A stretch of DNA of 64,000 nt from contig NZ_OZ243890.1 in NCBI RefSeq assembly GCF_965213555.1, positions 1,674,001 to 1,738,000 on the forward strand, written 5' to 3'. Below the pieces are notes generated by a model. That model was given only the letters and a program-made list of their open reading frames with translations. It searched no databases and was not told where the DNA came from. Both the position numbers and the translations under genes were made by a program. Source of the DNA: Acuticoccus sp965213555. GTDB taxonomy: Bacteria > Pseudomonadota > Alphaproteobacteria > Rhizobiales > Amorphaceae. Positions 1-8,725 of this stretch are shown piece after piece; the stretch's first letter is position 1, and every line of letters begins with the position of its first letter.

Positions 1-738
1 GTTGACGCCCGCCATCATGGCCACGGTGAAGGGGAAACACCAACCGTGGCAGTGGAACATCGGCAGCGTCCACAGGTACGCCGGGAAGTGCGGCATCGCC
101 CAGTCGAGCGCGTTGGAGATCGCCGTCGTCGCGAGCCCGCGGTGGGAGTAGACCACGCCCTTGGGCCGGCCGGTGGTGCCCGAGGTGTAGGACAGCGTGA
201 TCGACCGCCACTCGTCGTCAGGCGGTACGTAGGCCATGGGCTCGGCGGCGAGCAGCGCCTCGTAGTCGAGGTCCGCCGGCCCGTCGGCGGGCGGGGCGAG
301 GTGGTCGTCGATGCGTACCACCGTCGGCGGGCGCTCCATGCCGGCCACCGCCTCGCCGAGCCTCCCGGCGAGCTCAGCGTCGACCAGCACCATCCTCGCC
401 TCGCCGTGCTCCAGGCAGTAGCGCAGCGTGTCCGCGTCGAGCCGGGTGTTGAGCGTGAGGAGCACCGCGCCGGTGATGGGCACGCCAAAGCTCGCCTCCA
501 CGAAGGCGGGGATGTTGGGCGCAAGGATCGCGACGACGTCGCCACGGCCGATGCCCCGGGCGGCGAGGCCGGCGGCGAGGCGGCGTGCCCTCACATCGGT
601 CTCGCGCCACGTCGCCGTGAGGTCGCCGTGGACGATGGCAGGGCGGTCGGGGTAGACCGCCGCGGTGCGGGCGAGGAAGTTGAGCGGCGTCAGCGCCCGG
701 TGGTTCGCCTCGCTCCGGTCAAGACCGCGTTCGTCCAT
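1..738 (-). CDS. Acyl-CoA synthetase (AMP-binding family), 3' part missing
   Basis: The N-terminal 246 codons of an ATP-dependent fatty-acyl-CoA synthetase run off the left edge. Enzymes of this family activate a carboxylic acid through an acyl-AMP and transfer it to CoA. Visible are the N-terminal segment with NFLARTAAVYPDRPAIV, the A3 phosphate-binding motif SYTSGTTGRPKG near residues 185-197, and the following MFHCHGW segment typical of medium/long-chain acyl-CoA synthases. The ATG at 736-738 opens the conserved N-terminus. It diverges from the acyl-CoA dehydrogenase gene starting at 898, so both probably serve one acid-degradation route. Chain-length specificity cannot be judged because the C-terminal half is missing. 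Confidence 0.9.
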   Translation of the reverse strand, partial: MDERGLDRSEANHRALTPLNFLARTAAVYPDRPAIVHGDLTATWRETDVRARRLAAGLAARGIGRGDVVAILAPNIPAFVEASFGVPITGAVLLTLNTRLDADTLRYCLEHGEARMVLVDAELAGRLGEAVAGMERPPTVVRIDDHLAPPADGPADLDYEALLAAEPMAYVPPDDEWRSITLSYTSGTTGRPKGVVYSHRGLATTAISNALDWAMPHFPAYLWTLPMFHCHGWCFPFTVAMMAGVN

Positions 739-897
739 GGGTTCGCTCCCTGTGTGTGCGGCGTGTCCCGCAGGTCTGGACGCGATCGTCCACCGGCGTG
801 CGCTCGGCATCAACGTCCGACCGGTCGCAGGGACGGCGCGGGGACCAAAGTCGTGGCGGCGGGCCGCACCGAGCCGCTGCAGCGGAGGGACATGGGA
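739..897. promoter_or_regulatory. Divergent intergenic region between acyl-CoA synthetase and dehydrogenase
   Basis: 159 bp separate two divergent starts, so promoters for both genes must lie here or inside the coding starts. No convincing -35/-10 pair or strong inverted repeat could be read by eye. The only clear element is the ribosome-binding site GGAGGGA at 884-890 for the rightward gene. Confidence 0.4.
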
Positions 898-2544
898 ATG
901 CGCACGAGCCTCGACACCCACGAGGTGATCAACCAGCCCGGCGACCTCGTCGGCGCCAACGCCTACGCCGACGACCGCGCGCTGACCGAGGCGGTCGAGG
1001 CGTTCGGGGGCGGTTGGGCGGCGGACCAGTTGGCGAGCACCGGCGCCGTCGTCGGCTCGGCCGAGGTGCAGGTGCTCGCCCGGCAGGCCAACAAGGCGAC
1101 GCCGGAGCTCGTCACCCACGACAGGTTCGGCCACCGCGTGGACGAGGTCGATCTCCACCCGGCCTGGCACCGCCTGATGGAGCTGGCCTTTCAAAGCGGC
1201 GCGCACTCCCTCGCCTGGCGCGAGCGTCGGGCGGGCGCCCACGTCGCGCGTGCGGCGCTCTCCTACCTGTGGAACCAGGCGGAGAACGGCGTCTGTTGCC
1301 CCATGGGCATGACCTTCGCTTCCGTGGCCGCGCTGCGTCACTCGCCGGAGCTCGCCGCGGCCTGGGAGCCGCGCATCCTCGCCGACGCCTACGATCCCCG
1401 TCCGCGGCCCGCCGAGGACAAGCGCGGGATCACCGTCGGCATGGCGATGACGGAGAAGCAGGGCGGCTCCGACCTCAGGCGGACGCAGACGACGGCGCGG
1501 CCGGCCTCCTCCGCGCAGGGGTCCGGCGCGCCCTACCTCTTGACCGGGCACAAGTGGTTCTTCTCCGTCCCGCAGTCCGACCTCTTCCTTACCCTCGCCC
1601 AGACCGAGCGCGGCGTGTCGTGCTTCCTGGCGCGCGGCTGGCTGCCGGACGGCAGGCGCAACCGGCTGCGCCTCCAACGCCTGAAGGACAAGTGCGGCAA
1701 CAGGTCGAACGCCTCGTCCGAGGTCGAGTTTGCGGACCTCGAGGCGGTGCTCGTCGGCGAGGAGGGCCGCGGCATCCGCGCGATCATCGAGATGGCGCAC
1801 CTCACGAGGCTCGACTTCGCGGTGGGCTCGGCCGGGCTGATGCGCCAGGCGCTGAGCCAGGCGATCCACCACACGAGGAACCGCACCGCCTTCCAGCGCC
1901 GCCTCGTCGACCTGCCCATCATGCGTTCGGTGGTCGCCGACCTCGCGGTGGAGAGCGAGGCCGCGACGTGGCTGACCTTGCGCCTCGCGAGCACGCTCGA
2001 CGCCGGGGACGACGCCCACGAGCGGCTCCTCGGCCGCATCGCCACGCCGGTGGCGAAGTACTGGGTCTGCAAGCGCGCGGTGGGGTTCGTCGCCGAGGCG
2101 CTCGAGTGCCACGGCGGGAACGGCTTCATCGAGAACCACCTGATGGCGCGGCTCTACCGTGAGGCGCCGCTGAACGGCATCTGGGAGGGGACCGGCAACG
2201 TCATCTGCCTCGACGTCGCCCGCGCGGTGGCCCGCGAGCCCGAGACGGTCGACGCCTTCCTCGCAGAGGTCCGCCGGGCCTCGGGCGAGCCCGCGCTGGA
2301 CCGCGCCGTCCAGGAGCTCGAGCCGGTGCTGCGCGACATCGCTCGCCATGAGGCGGCGGCGCGCTGGGTGGTGGAGCGGATGGCCCTCGTCCTGTGCGCG
2401 AGCCTCCTCCTGCGCCACGCTCCGCGCGAGGTCGCCGACGCCTACGTCGCGCATCGACTCGCCAATGCAGGCGGGCTGCACTACGGCGCCAGCGGGCAAA
2501 CCGCAGCCGCACAGGCCATCATCGACGGGGCCGCGCTCGGCTGA
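898..2544 (+). CDS. AidB-type acyl-CoA dehydrogenase
   Basis: A 549-residue flavoprotein of the acyl-CoA dehydrogenase superfamily, AidB branch (E. coli AidB is of similar length, about 540 residues). The family signature GMAMTEKQGGSD is clear, as are the FAD/substrate segment around LLTGHKWFFS and the C-terminal catalytic-domain stretch ECHGGNGFIE followed by WEGTGNV. AidB-type proteins bind FAD and have weak isovaleryl-CoA dehydrogenase activity; a role in alkylation resistance is known only for enteric homologues. An in-frame ATG at 892 also exists, but the Shine-Dalgarno-like GGAGGGA at 884-890 sits at proper distance from the ATG at 898. It is divergent from the acyl-CoA synthetase, and its 3' end nearly touches the convergent EAL gene. 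Confidence 0.88.
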   Translation: MRTSLDTHEVINQPGDLVGANAYADDRALTEAVEAFGGGWAADQLASTGAVVGSAEVQVLARQANKATPELVTHDRFGHRVDEVDLHPAWHRLMELAFQSGAHSLAWRERRAGAHVARAALSYLWNQAENGVCCPMGMTFASVAALRHSPELAAAWEPRILADAYDPRPRPAEDKRGITVGMAMTEKQGGSDLRRTQTTARPASSAQGSGAPYLLTGHKWFFSVPQSDLFLTLAQTERGVSCFLARGWLPDGRRNRLRLQRLKDKCGNRSNASSEVEFADLEAVLVGEEGRGIRAIIEMAHLTRLDFAVGSAGLMRQALSQAIHHTRNRTAFQRRLVDLPIMRSVVADLAVESEAATWLTLRLASTLDAGDDAHERLLGRIATPVAKYWVCKRAVGFVAEALECHGGNGFIENHLMARLYREAPLNGIWEGTGNVICLDVARAVAREPETVDAFLAEVRRASGEPALDRAVQELEPVLRDIARHEAAARWVVERMALVLCASLLLRHAPREVADAYVAHRLANAGGLHYGASGQTAAAQAIIDGAALG

Positions 2545-2549
2545 ACGCG

Positions 2550-4643
2550 TCAGCCGCGCTGGAGCATGGCGGCGAACTCGGCGAACGGCAGCGGGACGGC
2601 GTAGCGGTAGCCCTGCGCGATGCGGCACCCCACCGCGCGCAGCGCCTCCTCCTGGTCGACCGTCTCGACGCCCTCGGCGATGACCGAGAGGCCCATCGAG
2701 CGGGCGATCTCGAGGATGCCCTTCACGATGGCCCGCTTGCGCGCATCCGTCTCGATGCCGAACACGAACTCCTTGTCGATCTTGATCTCCGAGATGGGGA
2801 AGCTCGCCATGTGGATCAGCGAGGCGTAGCCGGTCCCAAAGTCGTCGAGCGCGAACTGCGCGCCGGACGAGGCGAGGAACGACACCTTGTCGTGCAGCGA
2901 CTGGTCGTCGATGCCGACGATCACGTCCTCGGTGATCTCGATGATGAAGTCTTCCGGTGCGAGGTTCCCGCTGCGTGTGCGCGCCAGGAACGTGTCGAGG
3001 AAGTCGTTGCGCAGGACCTCGGTGCGCGAGGCGTTGACCGAGACACGCAACGGACGCACGGCCAGGTCGCGAAGCCGCGCCACGTCGGCGATGACCCCGT
3101 CGAGCACCGCGCGGCCGATGCGCGAGCCGACCTCGTGGTCGGCCAGCACGTAGCCGAAGTCCTTGGCGTCGAGCAGGAGCCCTTGGGTCTGCCAGCGCAC
3201 CAGCGCCTCGACGCCGACGACCTCGCGCGTCTCGATGTCGACCTGCGGCTGGTAGTAGGGCACGAACTCGCCCTGCGACACGGCCTCACCGGCACGCGCC
3301 AGGAGGCCCTGGCGGCGCTCCGCGACGTTGCTCGCGACCTGCCGATCGAACACCTGGATCGGCGCGTCGGGCGTCGTGCGCGCGTGGGCGAGCGCGATCT
3401 CGGCAGCACGGTTGAGCTCATCCCCGTCGGCAGCGTGCTGCGGGTAGAACGCGACGCCGACGCGGATGGAGAGGCCCGCCTCGGGCTCCAAGCGGCGGAT
3501 GTCGGCGACCTCCGCCTCGAGCCGGGACAACGGCGCGTCGAGCGCGTCGGCGCCGTCGACGTCGAACAAGAGGATCGCGAACTCGTTGATCGAGACGCGC
3601 GCGACGGTGTCGGACTGTCGCGTCACCGTCGACAGGCGCGCCGCGATGTCGAGCATGTGCTTGTCGGGGACGGTGAAGCCGTGCGCCGCACCGTCGCGCT
3701 GACGGTCATCGACCTCGACGCGGACGAGCGCGAAGGTGCCCCCGTCACGCCGCGCGCGCTGCGCGGCCGTCGCGATGCGGTCGCCGAACAGCAGGCGGTT
3801 GGGCAGGCTGGTCACAGGGTCGTGGTTCGCAGCCCACCACAGCCGGCGCTCCGTCGACAGTGTCGCGGTGACGTCCTGGGTGATGCCGTAGAGCGCACCC
3901 TTGCCGTCCGCGGCGCGCGTGCGCCCGACGGTTCGCATGATGCGCTCCTCCCCTGCAGGCGTGCGCATCGGCGCCGTCACGTCGAACCCGCCGCCCTCGG
4001 CGACGGCGCGCTTCAGTTCCTGGGACAGCCGCTCGCGCGCCGGCGAGGGGTAGAGCTCCAGCATCCGCTCGACGGTGAGCTCGTGCTCGCGGGTGAGGCC
4101 GTGCATGCCGTAGAGCGCCGCGGACCAGACGAGGCGGCCTGTCCCAGGGTCGCGCTCCCATGCGCCGACCTTGGCGAGCTCCTCGACGTGGCCAAGCAGT
4201 CGCGCGGCCCGCACGAGGGCGTGCCGTTCCACGCGCAGCCCTTCGATGCCGTAGATGATGGGGAGCACCGCGACCGCCGCGTGGCGCAGCGCTGCGGCGT
4301 CGACCGCACGATCCGTCGCGGGGGTGACGGCGAAGATGGCGAGCTCCGTCTCCGGGAGGAGGAACGCGTCGAGCCGGCCGCCAAGGTCGACGTCCGTCGC
4401 GACCGGCACGAGCAGGCTCGACCGGGCCACATCCTCCGGCACGCTTGCTCCGAGCACCGCCTCGACGACGGCGGCAACGACGCTGGTCCGGGCAGCGGCC
4501 GGCAGGTGCAGGAACTCGCTGGACGCCGCCCGCAGGATCCGGTCGCCGGCGTCGACGACACCGCAGTGCCTCGCGCCGATGGTGTCGGCGAGGAGGTCGC
4601 AGGCGGATGCCGCCAACTCGGCGAAGGGGTCGCTGAGGTCCAC
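2550..4643 (-). CDS. PAS-GGDEF-EAL protein, probable c-di-GMP phosphodiesterase
   Basis: 697 residues from a GTG start. The N-terminal 150 residues are unassigned. A PAS-like domain spans about 155-260 (GAWERDPGTGRLVWS), a GGDEF-fold domain about 265-430 (NHDPVTSLPNRLLF), and an EAL domain about 445-690. The diguanylate cyclase signature is degenerate: the GGDEF position reads SINEF (351-355), so synthesis of c-di-GMP is unlikely. The EAL domain keeps EALVRW (479-484), the VNAS asparagine, EITED, DDFGTGYASL, KIDKEF and IAEGVET, which are the metal and catalytic positions of active phosphodiesterases. Expected role: c-di-GMP hydrolysis under control of the PAS and degenerate GGDEF domains. No transmembrane segment is evident, so it is probably cytosolic. 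It stands alone between convergent and tandem genes. Confidence 0.9.
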   Translation of the reverse strand: MDLSDPFAELAASACDLLADTIGARHCGVVDAGDRILRAASSEFLHLPAAARTSVVAAVVEAVLGASVPEDVARSSLLVPVATDVDLGGRLDAFLLPETELAIFAVTPATDRAVDAAALRHAAVAVLPIIYGIEGLRVERHALVRAARLLGHVEELAKVGAWERDPGTGRLVWSAALYGMHGLTREHELTVERMLELYPSPARERLSQELKRAVAEGGGFDVTAPMRTPAGEERIMRTVGRTRAADGKGALYGITQDVTATLSTERRLWWAANHDPVTSLPNRLLFGDRIATAAQRARRDGGTFALVRVEVDDRQRDGAAHGFTVPDKHMLDIAARLSTVTRQSDTVARVSINEFAILLFDVDGADALDAPLSRLEAEVADIRRLEPEAGLSIRVGVAFYPQHAADGDELNRAAEIALAHARTTPDAPIQVFDRQVASNVAERRQGLLARAGEAVSQGEFVPYYQPQVDIETREVVGVEALVRWQTQGLLLDAKDFGYVLADHEVGSRIGRAVLDGVIADVARLRDLAVRPLRVSVNASRTEVLRNDFLDTFLARTRSGNLAPEDFIIEITEDVIVGIDDQSLHDKVSFLASSGAQFALDDFGTGYASLIHMASFPISEIKIDKEFVFGIETDARKRAIVKGILEIARSMGLSVIAEGVETVDQEEALRAVGCRIAQGYRYAVPLPFAEFAAMLQRG

Positions 4644-4757
4644 GTTCCGCTCTCTTCCGTCAGGCCCGCCGCCGCCGGCGGGGTGACGAGGGCCGCCGGT
4701 ACCCGATCGCTGCGCACGTCGAGGCAGATAGTGCGACCCCGGACCGAGGGCAGCGCT

Positions 4758-5099
4758 TCAGTCGGCCTCGCCGAAGCCGCCGGTCACCAGCGCGGTGAGC
4801 GACGCCACCGCGGCCTTCGCGTCGGGGCCACGGGCGCGCACGCGGATCGTGCTGCCGCACGGCGCGCCGAGCATCAGGAGCCCCATGATCGAGCGCCCGT
4901 CCACCGCCTGCCCATCCTTGAGGACGACGACCTCGACGTCCAAGGGCTGCAGCTCGCGCACGAATCGCGCGGCGGCGCGGGCATGGAGGCCCCTTCGGTT
5001 GACGAGGGTGAGGACGACGTCGTCGTCGCGCCCTTCGGTCCCGCCGAACGCGTCGCCGCCCGGTGTGCCCGAGGCGTCACCCTCGTCAGTCGCCGGCAA
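4758..5099 (-). CDS. ptsH: HPr phosphocarrier protein of a regulatory PTS
   Basis: 113 residues, with about 25 extra acidic/Gly-rich N-terminal residues before a normal HPr domain. The phosphorylated histidine is His39 in NRRGLHARAAARF, and the HPr-kinase target serine is Ser70 in GRSIMGLL, so both regulatory sites are present. It would receive phosphate from Enzyme I and pass it to EIIA proteins, while Ser phosphorylation by the neighbouring HprK modulates it. The start is inferred to be TTG at 5097-5099, because no ATG or GTG precedes the domain in frame. This overlaps the 3' end of the EIIA gene by 14 bases, which argues for translational coupling. Confidence 0.88.
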   Translation of the reverse strand: MPATDEGDASGTPGGDAFGGTEGRDDDVVLTLVNRRGLHARAAARFVRELQPLDVEVVVLKDGQAVDGRSIMGLLMLGAPCGSTIRVRARGPDAKAAVASLTALVTGGFGEAD

Positions 5100-5487
5100 G
5101 GACGTGGGACGCGATGCTGATGTACTTGATGCCCGCGTCGCGCGCGGCGGCGACCGCGGCGGCGAGCGGCATGCTCGCCCGCGCCGAGGACAGCTTGACC
5201 AGCATCGGCAGGTTGACCCCTGCGATGACCTCGACGTTGCCGTGCGGCATCACCGAGATCGCCAGGTTGGAGGGGGTGCCGCCGAACATGTCGGTCAAAA
5301 TGACGACGCCCTGCCCGGTATCCACCCGGCTCACCGCGTCGAGGATGTCGGCACGACGCTGCTCGATGTCGTCGTCCGGCTCGATCGAGATCGGCTCGAC
5401 CGCCTTCTGCGGCCCGACCACGTGCTCGAGGGCCGCGCGAAGCTCCTGCGCCAGCCGTCCGTGGGTGACGAGCACCAATCCGATCAC
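5086..5487 (-). CDS. PTS EIIA component, mannose/fructose (ManX) family
   Basis: 133 residues: a stand-alone EIIA-Man fold domain. The phosphohistidine is His9 in VLVTHGRLA, and the conserved TDMFGGTPSN segment follows around residue 65-75. It accepts phosphate from HPr. No EIIB, EIIC or EIID sugar permease lies nearby, so a regulatory rather than transport role is likely, as known for alphaproteobacterial PTS systems. The GTG start at 5485-5487 overlaps the hprK stop as GTGA, with a purine-rich GGGGGGGACGA upstream. Longer in-frame extensions upstream are shadows of hprK. Confidence 0.9.
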   Translation of the reverse strand: MIGLVLVTHGRLAQELRAALEHVVGPQKAVEPISIEPDDDIEQRRADILDAVSRVDTGQGVVILTDMFGGTPSNLAISVMPHGNVEVIAGVNLPMLVKLSSARASMPLAAAVAAARDAGIKYISIASHVLAGD

Positions 5488-6011
5488 CTGTCGTCCCCCC
5501 CGGTGCACGCTGCGGTCCCCAGGATCGCGCCCGCGGCCGGACGTTGGGTCGCGCAGCCCAAACCCGTCAACCCTTGCCCGGCGAGAACCGCGGCGACGGC
5601 AAGCAGCGAGGTGGCCGTGGCCCGACGCTCGACGACGAGCCGCGGCAGCGCGATGCCGCAGACGCTCGCCACCGCCTCGCACGGCTCGGGGGTGCGAAGC
5701 CGCTCCTTGGACAGCTCGACCAGGAGGGTCAACCGCGCCGCCGCCAGGTGCTCCACAGGGACCACTCCGACGCCGGTGCGCTCCGCGAGCCCGGCGATGC
5801 GCGCGGGCGGTCGGGCGACCAATCGACCGCCCTGCGGCGCCACCACCACGCGGTCGTCCGCCACCCAGCGCGCGAACCGCCCGCGCGCCTGCCACTCCTC
5901 GACCAGCGCGTGGGACAGCGTGGACTTGCCCGCGCCGGACGGCCCGGTGATGAGGACGCCCGCCTCGCCGAGCACCACGGCGCTCGCGTGCATGCTCGGC
6001 TCGCCCGTCAT
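5484..6011 (-). CDS. hprK: HPr kinase/phosphorylase, short alphaproteobacterial form
   Basis: 175 residues, only the C-terminal catalytic domain of the Firmicutes enzyme (which has about 310 residues). The P-loop GPSGAGKST lies at residues 23-31 and the ADDR segment follows near residue 51. It phosphorylates the regulatory serine of HPr. The ATG at 6009-6011 overlaps the chvG stop as ATGA, placing the gene in the chvI-chvG-hprK-EIIA-HPr row, the usual order in Hyphomicrobiales, where this PTS feeds information on carbon or nitrogen state to ChvG-ChvI and other regulators. The C-terminal 40 residues are less conserved. Confidence 0.92.
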   Translation of the reverse strand: MTGEPSMHASAVVLGEAGVLITGPSGAGKSTLSHALVEEWQARGRFARWVADDRVVVAPQGGRLVARPPARIAGLAERTGVGVVPVEHLAAARLTLLVELSKERLRTPEPCEAVASVCGIALPRLVVERRATATSLLAVAAVLAGQGLTGLGCATQRPAAGAILGTAACTGGDDR

Positions 6012-7726
6012 GGGACCGTCGGCAGCCGCACCGTCAGCCGCGCGCCGGCGACGTCGCGCTCGGGGGTGAGCGTCGTGCGGTAGCGGTTCTCGGCGAAGAT
6101 CTCACCGCGGTGCGCCTCGACCACCTGCCGGCTGATCGCGAGCCCAAGGCCGGAGTTGTCGCCGAACGCATGGCTCGTCGGGCGGTCGGTGTAGAACCGC
6201 TCGAAGATGCGCTCCATCATGGCCTCGTCGATGCCAGGGCCCTCGTCGTCCACGGTGACCTCGAGGAAGTCGGCGTAGAGCGTCGCCGTCACGATCACCG
6301 TGGCACCCTCGGGCGAGAACGAGCGGGCGTTCTCGATGAGGTTGGTGAACACCTGGCCGAGCCGGCTGTCGTTGCCGCGCACCACGAAGCCCCGGCGCGG
6401 GCCGCGCACGGCGAGCGCCACCGCGAGGCCCTTGGGGCGGGCGAGCTCGTCCTGCGCCTCGACGATCGTCTTCAGGAGCGTGACGATGTCCACAGGCTCG
6501 AACCGGTAGCGGTTGAGCTCGGCATCCAGCTTGGAGGCGTCGGAGATGTCGGAGATCAGGCGGTCGATGCGCCGCACGTCGTGCTCGATGATGTCGAGGA
6601 GGCGCTTGCGCGACTCGTCGGTGCGGGCGAGGGGCATCGTTTCGACGGCGCTGCGCAGCGAGGTGAGCGGGTTCTTCAGCTCGTGCGCCACCTCGTCGGC
6701 GAACGCATCGATGGCGTCGATCCGCTCGTAGAGCGCGATGGTCATCTCGTTGAGCACGCGGCTCAGGTCGCCGATCTCGCCGGGCTGGTTGAGCTCGGGG
6801 ATGGGGGCGAAGGCGCTGCCGCGCTTGATGGTCTCCGCCGCCCGGGCGAGGCGGCTCAACGGTCGTGAGATCGTCGCCGCGAGGAACATCGACAGGAGGA
6901 CGGCAGCGACCGCTGCCACCAGGAACGCGACGACGATGCCGCGCTCCTGCTCGCGGGCGACGCGGTCGATGGCGCCGGGCGGGCTCACCACGCGCAGCGC
7001 GGCGACGACGCGCCCATCGGCATCGAACAGCGGCGTCGCCACCGCCACGACCGCGTCGCCGGACGGACGCTCGCTCCGCCCCACCGTCTTGACGCCGCCG
7101 AGCGCGCCGATGACCTCGCGCAGCGCGGCCGGCTCGTCGGCGTCGATGCGCGCGGGTGACGCCGGTGGCGGCGGAGCCGTGCCGAAGAGGCCGCGCCAGA
7201 GGGAGGGTTCCGGCGTCGGCGCCTGATCGGCGAGCGGCGGCAGCGGCGCCGTGGCGACGTCCGTCCCGCCGCGCAACGCGGTGCGGCTGTCGGCGAGCCG
7301 CTCGCCGGTGACGCCGTAGAGCTCCGCGCGCGTGCGCGTCCCCTCGAGGGCGTCGGCGAAAACCCGCTCCACGGCGTCGCGGTCGATGGCGGTCACCGTC
7401 GTCGGGCCACCCTCGACGCGCGCCTCGGGTGGCGCGAGCGCGATCACCGCGGGGTCATCGACCGGCCTCAGGTCGCGGAGCGCCGCCCTCACCGTGTCGA
7501 CCTGCACGAGGAGGGTGTCGAGGACACCCTGCGCCGCACGCTCGGAGAAGCTCGCCTGTTGGAGCGTCACGTGGAGCAGGACGGACAGCCCGATGACCTT
7601 CACGGCGGCGAGCTTCAGCGCGAGCCGGGAGAGACCGACGCCGCGCAGCCAGAACGGTCCCGGCCTGATCCGCGCCGGAACGAAGGTATCAGGCTGGCGC
7701 GGGCTGAAGCGCTGGGCGATCGTCAT
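6008..7726 (-). CDS. chvG: ChvG envelope stress/acid-sensing histidine kinase
   Basis: 572 residues. A first transmembrane helix lies near 36-54, a periplasmic domain near 55-260 (with a proline-rich stretch at about 160-192), a second helix near 262-283, then a HAMP region, the HisKA H-box EVAHELKNPLTSLRSAVE with His348, and a HATPase_c domain with N (TNLIENAR), G1 (DEGPGI) and G2 (GLGLAI) boxes. ChvG (ExoS in Sinorhizobium) autophosphorylates and passes phosphate to ChvI, controlling exopolysaccharide, envelope and acid responses in rhizobia and Brucella (as BvrS). It sits 103 bp downstream of chvI on the same strand and overlaps hprK by four bases. Confidence 0.93.
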   Translation of the reverse strand: MTIAQRFSPRQPDTFVPARIRPGPFWLRGVGLSRLALKLAAVKVIGLSVLLHVTLQQASFSERAAQGVLDTLLVQVDTVRAALRDLRPVDDPAVIALAPPEARVEGGPTTVTAIDRDAVERVFADALEGTRTRAELYGVTGERLADSRTALRGGTDVATAPLPPLADQAPTPEPSLWRGLFGTAPPPPASPARIDADEPAALREVIGALGGVKTVGRSERPSGDAVVAVATPLFDADGRVVAALRVVSPPGAIDRVAREQERGIVVAFLVAAVAAVLLSMFLAATISRPLSRLARAAETIKRGSAFAPIPELNQPGEIGDLSRVLNEMTIALYERIDAIDAFADEVAHELKNPLTSLRSAVETMPLARTDESRKRLLDIIEHDVRRIDRLISDISDASKLDAELNRYRFEPVDIVTLLKTIVEAQDELARPKGLAVALAVRGPRRGFVVRGNDSRLGQVFTNLIENARSFSPEGATVIVTATLYADFLEVTVDDEGPGIDEAMMERIFERFYTDRPTSHAFGDNSGLGLAISRQVVEAHRGEIFAENRYRTTLTPERDVAGARLTVRLPTVP

Positions 7727-7829
7727 CGCGTTTATGGTTGACCCACGCAGCGGGGCCGGCTCGGCTGGCGGACCCTCATGCGCGCTACCTCAAGCATCAC
7801 GTGCCGGCGGGGCACCGCCGGGATGCACG

Positions 7830-8525
7830 TCAGTCGTCCCTCAGGCGGTAGCCGGCGCCGTACAGCGTCTCGATCTTGTCGAAGTCGTCGTCCACCTGGC
7901 GGAACTTCTTGCGCAGCCGCTTGATGTGGCTGTCGATGGTTCGGTCGTCGACGTAGACGTGATCGCCGTAGGCGGCGTCCATCAGCGCGTTGCGGCTCTT
8001 CACCACGCCGGGCCGCAGCGCCAGGGCATGAAGGATCATGAACTCGGTCACCGTGAGGATCACCGGGCCTCCGCGCCAGGTGACGGCGTGCCGCTCGAGG
8101 TCCATCACCAGCGCGCCGCGCTCGAGGAGGGTGTCCTCCGGCGTCTCGGTCCCGCCGCCCCGCGCGAGGCTGCGACGCAGCACCGCGCGGATGCGTTCCA
8201 CGAGCAAGCGCTGGGAGAACGGCTTCGTGATGAAGTCGTCCGCGCCCATCCTGAGGCCGAACAGCTCGTCGATCTCGTGGTCCTTCGAGGTGAGGATGAT
8301 GACGGGCAGGTCGGTGTCGCGGCGCAGGCTGCGCAGCAGTTCCAGGCCGTCGAGGCGCGGCATCTTGATGTCGAGGACCGCAAGGTCGGGCGGCGCGTTG
8401 GTGAGCCCCTCGAGCCCGCTGGCGCCGTCGGTGTACGTGACGACCTCGAAGCCTTCGGTCTCCAGCGCCATGGAGACGCTCGTGAGGATGTTGCGGTCGT
8501 CGTCGATCAGGGCGATCGTTGTCAT
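7830..8525 (-). CDS. chvI: ChvI response regulator, OmpR family
   Basis: 231 residues: receiver domain (acidic DDD at 8-10, phosphoacceptor Asp52 in LDIKMPRLDG, conserved Lys in LTSKD near 101) followed by an OmpR/PhoB winged helix ending YGAGYRLRDD. It is the partner of ChvG. The ATG at 8523-8525 is preceded by a good GAGGAGC site; a longer in-frame extension to 8639 lacks similarity to the receiver fold and is rejected. First gene of the leftward ChvI-ChvG-HprK-EIIA-HPr row. Confidence 0.94.
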   Translation of the reverse strand: MTTIALIDDDRNILTSVSMALETEGFEVVTYTDGASGLEGLTNAPPDLAVLDIKMPRLDGLELLRSLRRDTDLPVIILTSKDHEIDELFGLRMGADDFITKPFSQRLLVERIRAVLRRSLARGGGTETPEDTLLERGALVMDLERHAVTWRGGPVILTVTEFMILHALALRPGVVKSRNALMDAAYGDHVYVDDRTIDSHIKRLRKKFRQVDDDFDKIETLYGAGYRLRDD

Positions 8526-8615
8526 GTGCTCCTCGGTCTCACCCGCACCGTGCCACCAGGCGCGGTGCTCACCGGCATGCCGTCGAACAGTGCCATGCGA
8601 TGACGGCCTATCCCA

Positions 8616-8626
8616 GGGCACTGCCC
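8616..8626. promoter_or_regulatory. Palindrome GGGCACTGCCC upstream of chvI
   Basis: An 11-base perfect palindrome (5-base arms, one central base) in the 200 bp divergent region between chvI and the HugZ-like gene. The same 11-mer, read on the other strand, occurs upstream of potA at 37684-37694. It could be an operator, but a chance match in GC-rich DNA is not excluded. Confidence 0.25.
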
Positions 8627-8725
8627 ACCATGACCGCAACCTCTGAGTGAGTAAGGGCGGCCGTATACAACTTAGGGACCAGGGTCCGCCTATAGTTCAT
8701 AGCCCAACTGTCACGCAGGACTGAA

